Shown one piece after another: positions 19,720-27,881 of a DNA stretch of 64,000 bases. Position 1 is the first letter of the stretch; each line of letters begins with the position of its first letter. The notes below the pieces were generated by a model. It searched no databases and was not told the DNA's origin. It saw only the letters and a program-made list of their open reading frames with translations. The position numbers and the translations under genes were made by a program. The DNA is from an uncultured Oscillospiraceae bacterium (GTDB lineage Bacteria; Bacillota; Clostridia; Oscillospirales; Oscillospiraceae). The stretch is taken from contig CATKZP010000011.1 of assembly GCA_949841355.1 (NCBI GenBank), forward strand, positions 23,787-87,786, written 5' to 3'.

Positions 19720-21444
19720 ATGGATATCACCATCACCCCCGGCAGGCTGGCCGGGGCCGTCACCCCGCCGCCGTCCAAGTCCCAGGCCCACCGCCTGCTC
19801 ATCGCCGCCGCCCTGGCCCACGGGGAGAGCGTGATCTCCCATGTGGCGCTGTCCCAGGACATCGAGGCCACCATCCGGTGCCTGGAGGAGCTGGGCGCGG
19901 GATTTTCCTGGGCGGGAGACACCGTGACCGTCCGGGGCATGGGGGCCAACGCCATGTCCCCCCTGCGGCGGATGGCCTATCCCCGGCTGGACTGCGGGGA
20001 AAGCGGTTCCACGTTACGCTTCTTGATTCCCATTGCGCTGGCGGTGCGGGGCGGCGGGATCTTCACCGGCCGGGGGCGGCTGATGGAGCGGCCGCTGAAG
20101 CCCTACTTCGACCTCTTCGACGAGAAGGGCATCTTCTATGAGCAGAAGGACGGCGTTCTCACCGTGGCCGGGATGCTCACCCCTGGGGAGTACCGCCTGC
20201 CGGGGGATGTGTCCTCCCAGTTTTTCACCGGGCTGCTGTTTGCCCTGCCCCTGCTGAACGGCCCGTCGGCCATCATCCCCACCACCCCCCTGGAGAGCGA
20301 GGGGTATATCCGGATGACCCTCCAGGCCATGGGCCAGTTCGGGGTGGAGATGCCCGTCACCATGTCCCTGCCGCCCCACTACCACCCCCAGGGGAACCAG
20401 ACCTACCGGGCGGCGGACGCGTCTGTGGAGGCGGACTGGTCCCAGGCGGCGTTCTGGTACGCGGCCATGTACCTCTGGGATGTGGACGTGCAGGGGATGA
20501 ACCTCCGCTCCGCCCAGGGCGACCGGGTGATGGCCGACTATTACGACCGGTTTTTCATGTGGGCGGACTCCTTCGACCTGTCCAACTGCCCCGATCTGGC
20601 GCCCCCTCTGGCCGTCATGGCGGCGCTGCGTTCCGGCGGCGGCGGGACCCGGCTCACCAACGCCGCCCGCCTGCGCCTCAAGGAGAGCGACCGGCTGGCC
20701 TCGGTCACGGCGGTGCTCCGCGCCCTGGGGGCGGACGTCACCGAGGGGCCGGACTTCCTGGAAATTCGGGGCAGGGAAACGCTGGCCGGGGGCGTGACGG
20801 TGGACAGCTTCAACGACCACCGCATCGCCATGATGGCCGCCATAGCCGCCACAAAATGTGTAAAGCCGGTTACCATTACAGGCGCTCAGTGCGTGGCCAA
20901 ATCCTACCCCGGATTCTGGGAGGACTTGGAGCGGCTGGGAGGAAAAATAGAGCGGCGCTATGACCTGTCCCTGGCCCCCATCGGGCCGGACAACTGGAAG
21001 CAGGCCGCCCTGCTCACCACCGACCCGGAGCGGCGCAATCCCCTGGACCAGCAGTGGGTGGTCAGCAACGCCTTCTCCATGCTTCAGGCGGCGTATGACC
21101 CCGCCTGGACCTGCCGGCTCATCTGCGCGGACGGCAGGCCGGTGGGCTTCGCCTTCTTCGGGCTGTGGGAGGAGCGGGGGAGCGTCCCGCTGCTGTGCCG
21201 GTATATGATCGACGTGGACCGCCAGGGCCGGGGGCTGGGGGCGCAGGCTCTGCCCCTGGTGGTGGAAGAGATGTACGCCCTGTACGGGCCTAAGGATATT
21301 TACCTCACGGTGGAGCCGGGGAACACCCGGGCGGTGCGGCTCTACGAGGGGTACGGCTTCCGGCCCACCGGGGAATTTGACTGCACGGAGGCGGTCTACC
21401 GCCTCCCCGCCCCCGGCGGCGAAAACGACCACAAGGAGTTATAA
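19720..21444 (+). CDS. aroA: 3-phosphoshikimate 1-carboxyvinyltransferase fused to a GNAT acetyltransferase domain
   Basis: Residues 1 to about 413 form EPSP synthase: SKSQAHRLLIAAAL at the N-terminus, LDCGESGSTLRFLIP, and the late motifs RLKESDRLA and DSFNDHRIAM. This domain transfers enolpyruvate to shikimate 3-phosphate. The chain continues without a stop to residue 574 as a GNAT-like domain with a typical acetyl-CoA loop region (DRQGRGLGAQAL), then TVEPGNTRAVRLYEGYGF. Separate AroA proteins are about 430 residues, so this is a genuine fusion in the given sequence. AAGGAGG precedes the ATG at 19720. The acetyl acceptor is unknown. Confidence is high for AroA and good for the fusion. Confidence 0.92.
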   Translation: MDITITPGRLAGAVTPPPSKSQAHRLLIAAALAHGESVISHVALSQDIEATIRCLEELGAGFSWAGDTVTVRGMGANAMSPLRRMAYPRLDCGESGSTLRFLIPIALAVRGGGIFTGRGRLMERPLKPYFDLFDEKGIFYEQKDGVLTVAGMLTPGEYRLPGDVSSQFFTGLLFALPLLNGPSAIIPTTPLESEGYIRMTLQAMGQFGVEMPVTMSLPPHYHPQGNQTYRAADASVEADWSQAAFWYAAMYLWDVDVQGMNLRSAQGDRVMADYYDRFFMWADSFDLSNCPDLAPPLAVMAALRSGGGGTRLTNAARLRLKESDRLASVTAVLRALGADVTEGPDFLEIRGRETLAGGVTVDSFNDHRIAMMAAIAATKCVKPVTITGAQCVAKSYPGFWEDLERLGGKIERRYDLSLAPIGPDNWKQAALLTTDPERRNPLDQQWVVSNAFSMLQAAYDPAWTCRLICADGRPVGFAFFGLWEERGSVPLLCRYMIDVDRQGRGLGAQALPLVVEEMYALYGPKDIYLTVEPGNTRAVRLYEGYGFRPTGEFDCTEAVYRLPAPGGENDHKEL

Positions 21445-21448
21445 ACTG

Positions 21449-22495
21449 ATGAAATATTCCATCTTTGGCGAATCCCACGGCCCCGCCATCGGCGTGGTGC
21501 TGGAGGGCGTCCCCGCGGGGCTGGCGCTGGACCTGGACGCCGTCCGCGTGGACCTGGCCCGCCGGGCCCCGGGGAAAAACGCCCTGTCCACCGCCCGGCG
21601 GGAGGCGGACGAGCCCCGCATCCTCTCCGGCGTGTTTGAGGGCCGCACCACCGGCGCGCCCCTGTGCGCCGTCATGGACAACGCCGACGTGCGCTCCGGG
21701 GACTACGAGAAAACCAAGGACCTGGCCCGCCCCGGCCACGCCGACTACGCCGCCCATGTGCGCTACCAGGGCTTCCGCGACTACCGGGGGGGCGGGCACT
21801 TCTCCGGGCGGCTCACCGCGCCGCTGGTGTTCGCCGGAGGGGTGGCCAAGCAGCTGCTGGCGCAGCGGGGCGTCTTTGTGGGGGCCCACATCTCCACCAT
21901 CTACGGCGTCAACGACGGCGCGCTGGAGGAGTGGGAGAGCCTGAACGCCTGCGCCGCCAAGGACTTCCCCGTCCTGGACGACGAAAAGGGCGCGGAGATG
22001 CAGGCCGCCATCCTGGAGGCCAAAAACGAGCAGGACTCGGTGGGCGGGGCTATTGAGTGCGGGGTGTTCGGCCTGCCCGCCGGGCTGGGGGAGCCGGACT
22101 TCGGCCGCAACGCCGAGGGGATTTTCTCCCAGTACCTGTTCGCCGTCCCGGCGGTGAAGGCGGTGGCCTTTGGAGCGGGGACAGCCTTTGCCCTCATGCG
22201 GGGGTCGGAGGCCAACGACCCGCTGTATGTGGACGAGGACGGCTCGGTGAAGGGGGAGCAGAACTGCGCCGGGGGGATCAACGGCGGCATCACCAACGGC
22301 ATGCCCCTGGTGTTCGAGGTGACCATGCGCCCCACGCCCTCCATCGCCCGGCGGCAGTTCACCGTGGACCTGGCCAAGGGGGAGAACGCCGTGCTGGAGC
22401 TGTCCGGCCGCCACGACCCCTGCGTGGTCCACCGGGCGGTGCCGGTGATCGAGGCGGCCGCCGCCCTGGCGGCTTGTGAGCTGCTGGGAATCTGA
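21449..22495 (+). CDS. aroC: chorismate synthase
   Basis: AroC removes phosphate from EPSP to give chorismate, using reduced FMN. The 348-residue protein shows FGESHGPAIGVVLEGVPAG at the N-terminus, the phosphate-binding RPGHADYAA, FRDYRGGGHFSGR and, late in the chain, GGINGGITNGMPL and RHDPCVVHRAVPV. AAGGAG precedes the ATG four bases after the aroA-GNAT stop. The chain length is slightly below the usual 360-390 residues but has all main motifs. Confidence 0.96.
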   Translation: MKYSIFGESHGPAIGVVLEGVPAGLALDLDAVRVDLARRAPGKNALSTARREADEPRILSGVFEGRTTGAPLCAVMDNADVRSGDYEKTKDLARPGHADYAAHVRYQGFRDYRGGGHFSGRLTAPLVFAGGVAKQLLAQRGVFVGAHISTIYGVNDGALEEWESLNACAAKDFPVLDDEKGAEMQAAILEAKNEQDSVGGAIECGVFGLPAGLGEPDFGRNAEGIFSQYLFAVPAVKAVAFGAGTAFALMRGSEANDPLYVDEDGSVKGEQNCAGGINGGITNGMPLVFEVTMRPTPSIARRQFTVDLAKGENAVLELSGRHDPCVVHRAVPVIEAAAALAACELLGI

Positions 22496-22514
22496 ATACT
22501 GCGAGGTATTTATC

Positions 22515-23003
22515 ATGGATTTAAAAACTCTGCGTCAAACCGATGAGAGCGCCGTCATCCTCCCCGGTGCGGCGGTGATGGGGGACGTGACCCTGGGCCC
22601 CGGCTGCTCGGTGTGGTTCAACGCCGTACTCCGGGGGGACGGCATGGCCATCGTGCTGGGCCGGGGCTGCAATGTTCAGGACTGCGCCGTGCTCCACTCG
22701 GAGAAGGCCCCCACCGTGCTGGGGGAATACGTCTCGGTGGGCCATGGGGCCATTGTCCACGGCGCACGGGTGGGGGACAACACCATCGTGGGTATGGGGG
22801 CCACCCTGCTGGACGGCGCCAGAATCGGCGCAAACTGCATGGTGGGGGCGGGAGCCGTGGTGACGGGGAAGATGGACGCCCCGGACGGCTCCCTGATCCT
22901 GGGCAATCCCGCCCGGGTGGTCCGGCCCCTGACGGAGGAGGAGACCGCCGGCCTGCGGGCCAACGCGGAGCACTACGAGGAGCTGAAGGAGAGGTACCGC
23001 TGA
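22515..23003 (+). CDS. gamma-class carbonic anhydrase family protein
   Basis: This 162-residue protein is a left-handed beta-helix with repeating hexapeptides. Three histidines sit in the spacing of the gamma-carbonic anhydrase metal site (AVLHSEK, then VGHGAIVHGARVGDN). It would form a trimer with zinc or iron at subunit contacts; many family members are acyltransferase-like or of uncertain activity. It lies between aroC and pheA and its stop overlaps the pheA start (TGATG), so it is part of the aromatic operon. I see no obvious metabolic reason for its place there. Confidence 0.85.
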   Translation: MDLKTLRQTDESAVILPGAAVMGDVTLGPGCSVWFNAVLRGDGMAIVLGRGCNVQDCAVLHSEKAPTVLGEYVSVGHGAIVHGARVGDNTIVGMGATLLDGARIGANCMVGAGAVVTGKMDAPDGSLILGNPARVVRPLTEEETAGLRANAEHYEELKERYR

Positions 23004-24163
23004 TGGACGAGCTGGAAAATCTGCGCCGGGACATCGACGCCATCGACCGGGAGCTGGTGGAGCTGTTCCGCCGCCGGATGGACGTGACCGCTCATGTGGG
23101 GGAATACAAGCGGGAGCGGGGCGTCCCCGTGCTGGACCAGGCGCGGGAGCGCCAGGTGCTCCGCAACAAGGGGGAGCTGGCCGGGGAGGAGCTGCGTCCG
23201 GCGGTGATCACCCTGTACCAGACCATCATGGCCCTGTCCCGGCGGCAGCAGCGGGACATGATGGGCCAGGGGGCGGATAACCCCGGCGTGCTGCGCTGGC
23301 GGGAGGCCCAGGACGGCGCCCGTGCGCCCGTGCCCGCCCCCCGGGTGGTATACCAGGGGGCGCCGGGGGCGTACAGCGAGCAGGCGGCGCTGGATTTCTT
23401 CGGCGGCGGCGCGGAAACCGCCGGGCTGGAGCAGTTTGAGGACTGCTTCCTGGCGCTGCGGGAGGGGCGGGCGGACTACGCCGTGCTGCCCATCGAGAAC
23501 AGCTCCACCGGGGCCATCCGGCAGATCTACGACCTGCTCACCCAGTACGAGTGCTATATGGTGGGGGAGACCACGGTGAAGGTGGAGCACTGCCTCATGG
23601 CCCTGCCGGGGGCCACGCTGGATGCCATCACCCAGGTCTACTCCCACGAGCAGGGCCTGTTCCAGTGCGAGCGGTATTTGAACGCCCACCCGGACTGGAA
23701 GCAGGTGCCCCAGGCGGACACCGCCGGGTCGGCCCAAATGGTGGCGGAGAGCGGCGACCTGACCCGCGCCGCCATCTGCTCCGCCCGGGCGGCGGAGCTG
23801 TACGGGCTGAACATACTGGCCCGGGGCATCAACCACAACACCCATAACACCACCCGGTTTGTGGTGGTGTCCCCCCGGCTGGAGCTGCGCCCCGGCGCGG
23901 ACAAAATCAGCACCCTGTTCGTCCTGCCCCACCAGGCGGGGTCTCTCCACGAGGTGCTCACCGTGTTTGCCGTCCACGGGCTGAACATGGTGAAGCTGGA
24001 GTCCCGGCCCCTGCCGGGCCGGAGCTGGCAGTACATGTTCTTCCTGGAGTTCACCGGGGCCCCCGGCGACCCCGCCGTGGGCGACGCCCTCCACGAGCTG
24101 GCCCAGACCACCGGGGAGTTCCGGGTGCTGGGGTGGTTCCCCTCCAATCTGGGGCGGGAATAA
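23003..24163 (+). CDS. pheA: bifunctional chorismate mutase/prephenate dehydratase
   Basis: The N-terminal 85 residues form an AroQ-type chorismate mutase (LRRDIDAIDRELVELFRRRM). A linker of about 25 residues leads to the prephenate dehydratase domain (YQGAPGAYSEQAA, AVLPIENSSTGAI, NHNTHNTTRFVV). A C-terminal ACT domain (about residues 300-375) has the LESRPLPG motif implicated in Phe binding. The 386-residue protein converts chorismate to phenylpyruvate and is probably inhibited by Phe. The start overlaps the previous stop. Its presence explains why a Phe-sensing leader would control the operon. Confidence 0.95.
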   Translation: MDELENLRRDIDAIDRELVELFRRRMDVTAHVGEYKRERGVPVLDQARERQVLRNKGELAGEELRPAVITLYQTIMALSRRQQRDMMGQGADNPGVLRWREAQDGARAPVPAPRVVYQGAPGAYSEQAALDFFGGGAETAGLEQFEDCFLALREGRADYAVLPIENSSTGAIRQIYDLLTQYECYMVGETTVKVEHCLMALPGATLDAITQVYSHEQGLFQCERYLNAHPDWKQVPQADTAGSAQMVAESGDLTRAAICSARAAELYGLNILARGINHNTHNTTRFVVVSPRLELRPGADKISTLFVLPHQAGSLHEVLTVFAVHGLNMVKLESRPLPGRSWQYMFFLEFTGAPGDPAVGDALHELAQTTGEFRVLGWFPSNLGRE

Positions 24164-24170
24164 GAACGCG

Positions 24171-24186
24171 CGTTTCACGTGAAACA
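24171..24186. other. second parS-like ParB binding site
   Basis: CGTTTCACGTGAAACA differs from the perfect parS palindrome at one end base only. It lies in the 44-base gap between pheA and aroK, inside a transcribed operon, 12.6 kb from the perfect copy. Confidence 0.8.
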
Positions 24187-24207
24187 TGTTTGGGAGGGGA
24201 GCGGGCC

Positions 24208-24717
24208 ATGGAAAAAAACATCGTTCTCATCGGCATGATGGGCAGCGGCAAGACCACCGTGGGCCGCCTGCTGGCCCGGCGGCTGGGCCGGGAGCTGGCG
24301 GACACCGACGCCCTCATTGAGCAGCGGACGGGCCGCTCCATCCCGGACATTTTCGCCCGGGACGGGGAGCCCGCCTTCCGGGCGCTGGAGCTGGAGCTGT
24401 GCCGGGAGCTGTCCGGGCGGGAGGGGCTGGTGATTGCCTGCGGCGGCGGCCTGCCCATGCAGGAGGAGGCCATCGCCGCCCTGAAGGAAAACGGCCTGGT
24501 GTTCTGGCTGGACCGGGACCCGGGGGAGACCTACGGCGGGCTGGACGTGTCCGGCCGCCCCCTGGCCCAGGGGGGACGGGAGGAGTTCTTGGAGCGTTAC
24601 GCCCGCCGATCCCCCATCTACCGCCGCTGGGCGGACTTTATCCTGGTGAGGCCGGAAAGCCCCGAATACGCGCAGAGCCGCATTTTCACCATCTACACGG
24701 AGGTGTGCCAAGCATGA
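24208..24717 (+). CDS. aroK: shikimate kinase
   Basis: AroK phosphorylates shikimate with ATP. The 169-residue protein has the P-loop GMMGSGKTTVG (residues 9-19), the shikimate-binding DTDALIE and the GGGLP motif (about residue 79), and an NMP-kinase fold. The ATG at 24208 is preceded by GGAGGGG; a longer frame exists upstream but would cross the parS site and the spacer after pheA. The stop overlaps the aroQ start. Confidence 0.94.
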   Translation: MEKNIVLIGMMGSGKTTVGRLLARRLGRELADTDALIEQRTGRSIPDIFARDGEPAFRALELELCRELSGREGLVIACGGGLPMQEEAIAALKENGLVFWLDRDPGETYGGLDVSGRPLAQGGREEFLERYARRSPIYRRWADFILVRPESPEYAQSRIFTIYTEVCQA

Positions 24718-25145
24718 AATTCCTCGTCATCAACGGCCCCAACCTGAACCTGCTGGGCAGGCGGGAGCCGGGCATTTACGGCGATCAGAGCTACGAGGCG
24801 CTGTGCGCCCGCATACAGGACCACGCCGCCGCCCACGGCTCCACGGCCTGCTGCTTCCAGTCCAACCACGAGGGGGCCATCATCGACGCCATCCACGAGG
24901 CCGACGGGGCGTACGACGCCATCGTCATCAACCCCGGGGCCTACACCCACTACAGCTACGCTATTCTGGACGCGCTCAAGGCGGTGGACGTGCCCGCCTA
25001 TGAGGTGCACATCAGCCATATCGACCAGCGGGAGCCCTTCCGGGCCGTCTCCGTCACCGCCCCCGCCTGCGTGGGCCAGCTGTACGGCCATGGCTTCGAC
25101 GGCTACCTGATGGCCATGGACTATTTTTTGGAGGGCGGAGCATGA
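24714..25145 (+). CDS. aroQ: type II 3-dehydroquinate dehydratase
   Basis: This 143-residue protein has all type II dehydroquinase marks: INGPNLNLLGRREPGIYG (active-site loop Arg and Tyr), FQSNHEGAIIDAIHEA, VINPGAYTHYSYAILDAL, and EVHISH. It removes water from 3-dehydroquinate by a trans mechanism and forms dodecamers. The GGAGGTG ribosome site lies within the end of aroK. Start and stop both overlap neighbours, so expression is coupled with aroK and aroE. Confidence 0.96.
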   Translation: MKFLVINGPNLNLLGRREPGIYGDQSYEALCARIQDHAAAHGSTACCFQSNHEGAIIDAIHEADGAYDAIVINPGAYTHYSYAILDALKAVDVPAYEVHISHIDQREPFRAVSVTAPACVGQLYGHGFDGYLMAMDYFLEGGA

Positions 25146-25987
25146 AGCTGCAAATCATCGGAGACCCGGTGCTCCACTCCAAATCCCCCGTCATCCAGGG
25201 GGCCATGCTGGCGGCGCTGGGGCTGGACGCGCCCTATACCCGCCGGCTGGTGCGCCGGGGAGAGCTGCCCCGGTACTTGGAGTGGGCCAGGGAGAACGGC
25301 GTCACCGGCTTCAACGCCACCATGCCCCACAAGGAGGACCTGATCCCCCTGCTGGACGGGGTGGACCCCGCCGCCCGGACCATGGGGGCGGTGAACACCG
25401 TCTGCCTGCGGGAGGGGAAGTGGCTGGGCTTCAACACCGACGGGGCCGGGGCGGTGGAGGCGCTGGGCAGCGGGCTGAATCTGGACCCGGCGGGGCTCAC
25501 CATCACCCTGCTGGGGGCGGGAGGGGCGGCCAAGGCGGTGGCCCTGGCCCTGTCCGCCGCGGGGGCGGAGCGGGTGCTGGTCTGCAACCGAACCCCGGCC
25601 CGGGCGGAGGAGCTCTGCGCCCAGGACCCGCTGGGGCGGCTGTCCCCCCACCCCTTCGGTGGGGACGCCCTGAGCCGCTGCGCGGCGCGGTCCCAGCTGC
25701 TGGTGAACTGCACCAACCTGGGCATGGCGGGCTGCCCCCACCAGTTTGAGGACTTCGCCTTTTTGGATGCCCTGCCCGCCGGGGCCGGGGTGTTTGACCT
25801 CATCTACCACCCAGCGCGGACCGAGCTGCTGGCCCAGGCAGAGCGCCGGGGGCTGCGTACGCTGAACGGCCTGCCCATGCTGGTGAACCAGGCGGTGCTG
25901 GCGCTGGAGCGCTTCCTGGACCGGCCGCTGGACCGGAAGGCCATGGCGGAGGCGGCGGCCAGCGCCCTGCGGGGGGAGGAAGCATGA
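25142..25987 (+). CDS. aroE: shikimate dehydrogenase
   Basis: AroE reduces 3-dehydroshikimate with NADPH. The 281-residue protein carries GDPVLHSKSPVIQ at the N-terminus, NATMPHKED with the catalytic Lys, NTDGAGAVEAL, and the nucleotide-binding LLGAGGAAKAVALAL (about residue 123) with NRTPARAEEL. The start overlaps the aroQ stop (ATGA), and its own stop overlaps the next ATG. It completes the shikimate pathway in this operon. Confidence 0.95.
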   Translation: MKLQIIGDPVLHSKSPVIQGAMLAALGLDAPYTRRLVRRGELPRYLEWARENGVTGFNATMPHKEDLIPLLDGVDPAARTMGAVNTVCLREGKWLGFNTDGAGAVEALGSGLNLDPAGLTITLLGAGGAAKAVALALSAAGAERVLVCNRTPARAEELCAQDPLGRLSPHPFGGDALSRCAARSQLLVNCTNLGMAGCPHQFEDFAFLDALPAGAGVFDLIYHPARTELLAQAERRGLRTLNGLPMLVNQAVLALERFLDRPLDRKAMAEAAASALRGEEA

Positions 25988-26925
25988 AAAAAGTACTCAA
26001 AATCCTGGCGGCCATGGGCGGGGTTCTGGTGCTGCTGCTGGCCGCATGTACGCTCAATCACCGCATTCAGCTGAAACGGGAGGAGCCGCTTTGCTCTCCC
26101 TTCACCAAGCTGGTCACGGTGGACGGCGCGCGGATGAGCGTCTATGTGGAGGGCGGGGGAGAGCATACCCTGGTATTGATGTCGGGCAGCGGCACCTGCT
26201 CCCCTGTCCTGGATTTCAAGGCGCTGTACTCCCAGCTCACCAATGCGTATCAAATCGCGGTGGTGGAAAAGTTCGGCTACGGGTTCAGCGACATCACCAA
26301 TAAGAGCCGGGACATTGACACCCTGCTGGAACACACCCGGACCGCCCTGGCGCAGGCGGGACTGGAACCGCCCTATGTCCTGTGCCCCCACTCCATGTCC
26401 GGGATCGAGGCGGTATACTGGGCGCAGCAGTACCCCGATGAGGTGCAGGCCATCATCGGCCTGGACATGTCCACCCCCGCGGCCTATGGGGAAATGACAA
26501 TCAGCGGACCGCTGCTGCAAGCGCTGCAATTGGGCGGGGCTGTGGGGCTGACCCGGTTCATTCCCGGCCTTTCGGACAGCGCCGCCATCCGGAGCGGAGC
26601 GCTGTCCCAGGACGAGCAGGCCATCTACCGCGCCATCTTTTACCGCCGCACCATGACCCGTGATATGGTCAATGAGGCCCTGTGCGTCAAGGATAACGCG
26701 GAGACCGTGGCCGGAGGCGGAATACCGCAGATCCCGTTCCTGCTGTTTTGCTCCGACGGAAGCGGCGGCAGCGGGTTTTCAAAGGAGGACTGGCGGGCCA
26801 TTCAGGCCGGATTCGCGGCGGAATGCGGGGATGCGCGGGTAATCGAGCTGGACTGCGGCCACTATGTCCACGATTTTGAATATAAGCGGATTGCGGCGGA
26901 AATAAAAGATTTCCTCAACAAATAA
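25984..26925 (+). CDS. putative lipoprotein alpha/beta hydrolase
   Basis: The 313-residue protein starts with a lipoprotein signal peptide ending in the lipobox-like LLAAC (Cys about residue 22), so it is probably anchored outside the membrane. The rest is an alpha/beta hydrolase: VYVEGGGEHTLVLMSGSG for the oxyanion region, the nucleophile Ser in CPHSMSGIEA (about residue 138), and a late GHYVHDFEY with the catalytic His. It is coupled to aroE by a 4-base overlap but has no evident role in the pathway; its composition looks less GC-extreme than the aro genes, so it may be a later insertion in the operon. The substrate is unknown. Confidence 0.75.
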   Translation: MKKVLKILAAMGGVLVLLLAACTLNHRIQLKREEPLCSPFTKLVTVDGARMSVYVEGGGEHTLVLMSGSGTCSPVLDFKALYSQLTNAYQIAVVEKFGYGFSDITNKSRDIDTLLEHTRTALAQAGLEPPYVLCPHSMSGIEAVYWAQQYPDEVQAIIGLDMSTPAAYGEMTISGPLLQALQLGGAVGLTRFIPGLSDSAAIRSGALSQDEQAIYRAIFYRRTMTRDMVNEALCVKDNAETVAGGGIPQIPFLLFCSDGSGGSGFSKEDWRAIQAGFAAECGDARVIELDCGHYVHDFEYKRIAAEIKDFLNK

Positions 26926-26935
26926 GGAGACGGCT

Positions 26936-27784
26936 ATGGAGCTTTTTGCCAACGCGAAAATCAACCTCACCCTGGATATCCTGCGCAAGCGGGAGGACGG
27001 CTACCACGACCTTCAGATGGTGATGCAGTCCGTCACCCTGGCGGACGAGCTCACCGTCACCCCGGCGAAGGGGGCGCAGGGAGAGGCGGTGAGTGATCTG
27101 CACTTCCTGCCCACCGGGGGGAAGAACCTGGCCCAGATGGCCGCCGCCGCCTTCCGGCAGGCCGCGGGGACGGGGGGAGAGGTGGATGTGTCCATCCGCA
27201 AGCATATCCCGGTGTGCGCGGGGCTGGCCGGAGGCAGCGCCGACGCCGCCGCCGTGCTCGTCGCCATGAACGAGCTGAGCGGGGCGGGGCTGTCCCCGGA
27301 GGAGCTGGCCAGGATCGGGGAGCGGGTGGGGTCCGACGTGCCCTTCTGCGTGGCCGGGGGCACCGCCCTGGCGGAGGGCAGGGGAGAGCGGCTCACCCCG
27401 CTGCCCCCCCTGCCGCCCTGCCATATCGTCATCTGCAAGCCCCCCTTTTCCATCTCCACCCCCCAGCTGTTCTCCCGGGTGAACGTGCGCAGGATCGTGC
27501 GCCGCCCGGATACCGCCGGCATGACCGCCGCCCTGGAGGCCGGGGACCTGGCCGGGGTGGCCCGGCGGATGTATAACGTGTTCGAGGACGTGCTGGAGCC
27601 CCGCCGGCTGGCCGCGATCCGGGAGATCGAGGGGGTGCTCATCGACTGCGGGGCGCTGGGGGCGTCCATGTCGGGCAGCGGGCCGTCGGTGTTCGGGGTG
27701 TTCCACAGCGAGCGGCAGGCCCAGGAGGCCAAGGCCCGGCTGGAGGAGAGCTGGCGGGACGTGTTCCTGTGCGGGCCCCGGTAA
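26936..27784 (+). CDS. ispE: 4-diphosphocytidyl-2-C-methyl-D-erythritol kinase
   Basis: IspE is the GHMP-family kinase of the MEP isoprenoid pathway. The 282-residue protein has ANAKINLTLDILRKREDGYHD at the start, the glycine-rich phosphate loop PVCAGLAGGSADAAA (about residue 92), SDVPFCVAGG and the late MSGSGPSVFG. An AGGAG site is 5 bases before the ATG. It lies 10 bases after the hydrolase gene and is probably the last gene of the long aromatic transcript. Confidence 0.94.
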   Translation: MELFANAKINLTLDILRKREDGYHDLQMVMQSVTLADELTVTPAKGAQGEAVSDLHFLPTGGKNLAQMAAAAFRQAAGTGGEVDVSIRKHIPVCAGLAGGSADAAAVLVAMNELSGAGLSPEELARIGERVGSDVPFCVAGGTALAEGRGERLTPLPPLPPCHIVICKPPFSISTPQLFSRVNVRRIVRRPDTAGMTAALEAGDLAGVARRMYNVFEDVLEPRRLAAIREIEGVLIDCGALGASMSGSGPSVFGVFHSERQAQEAKARLEESWRDVFLCGPR

Positions 27785-27798
27785 ATGTTCCACCGGGG

Positions 27799-27827
27799 GT
27801 ATAAAATAAAAAAACGCCGTCCATACT
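27799..27827 (+). promoter_or_regulatory. candidate sigma-F type promoter of spoIIR
   Basis: GTATA (27799-27803) and GTCCATACT (27819-27827) are 15 bases apart and match most of the forespore pattern GYATA-N15-GGnnAnAnT (one mismatch at the second G). In Bacillus, spoIIR depends on sigma-F. Transcripts would start near 27834. Confidence 0.5.
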
Positions 27828-27881
27828 GTGCCCATAACGCCCCGCAAAGGGGAATTCAGGTACATAGGACGGTGTTTTTTT
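27808..27881 (+). terminator. long stem-loop ending at the spoIIR start codon
   Basis: AAAAAAACGCCGTCC (27808-27822) pairs with GGACGGTGTTTTTTT (27867-27881) with one G-U pair. The 44-base loop contains a second hairpin (CCCC-GCAAA-GGGG). The T-run makes it an intrinsic terminator for transcripts coming from ispE. Its left arm overlaps the spacer and -10 region of the candidate spoIIR promoter, so transcripts started there would lack that arm. Confidence 0.7.

Noticed and set aside
27828..27881. Earlier GTG start for spoIIR
   Set aside because: It would place 18 polar residues before the export segment and lies upstream of the predicted transcription start.
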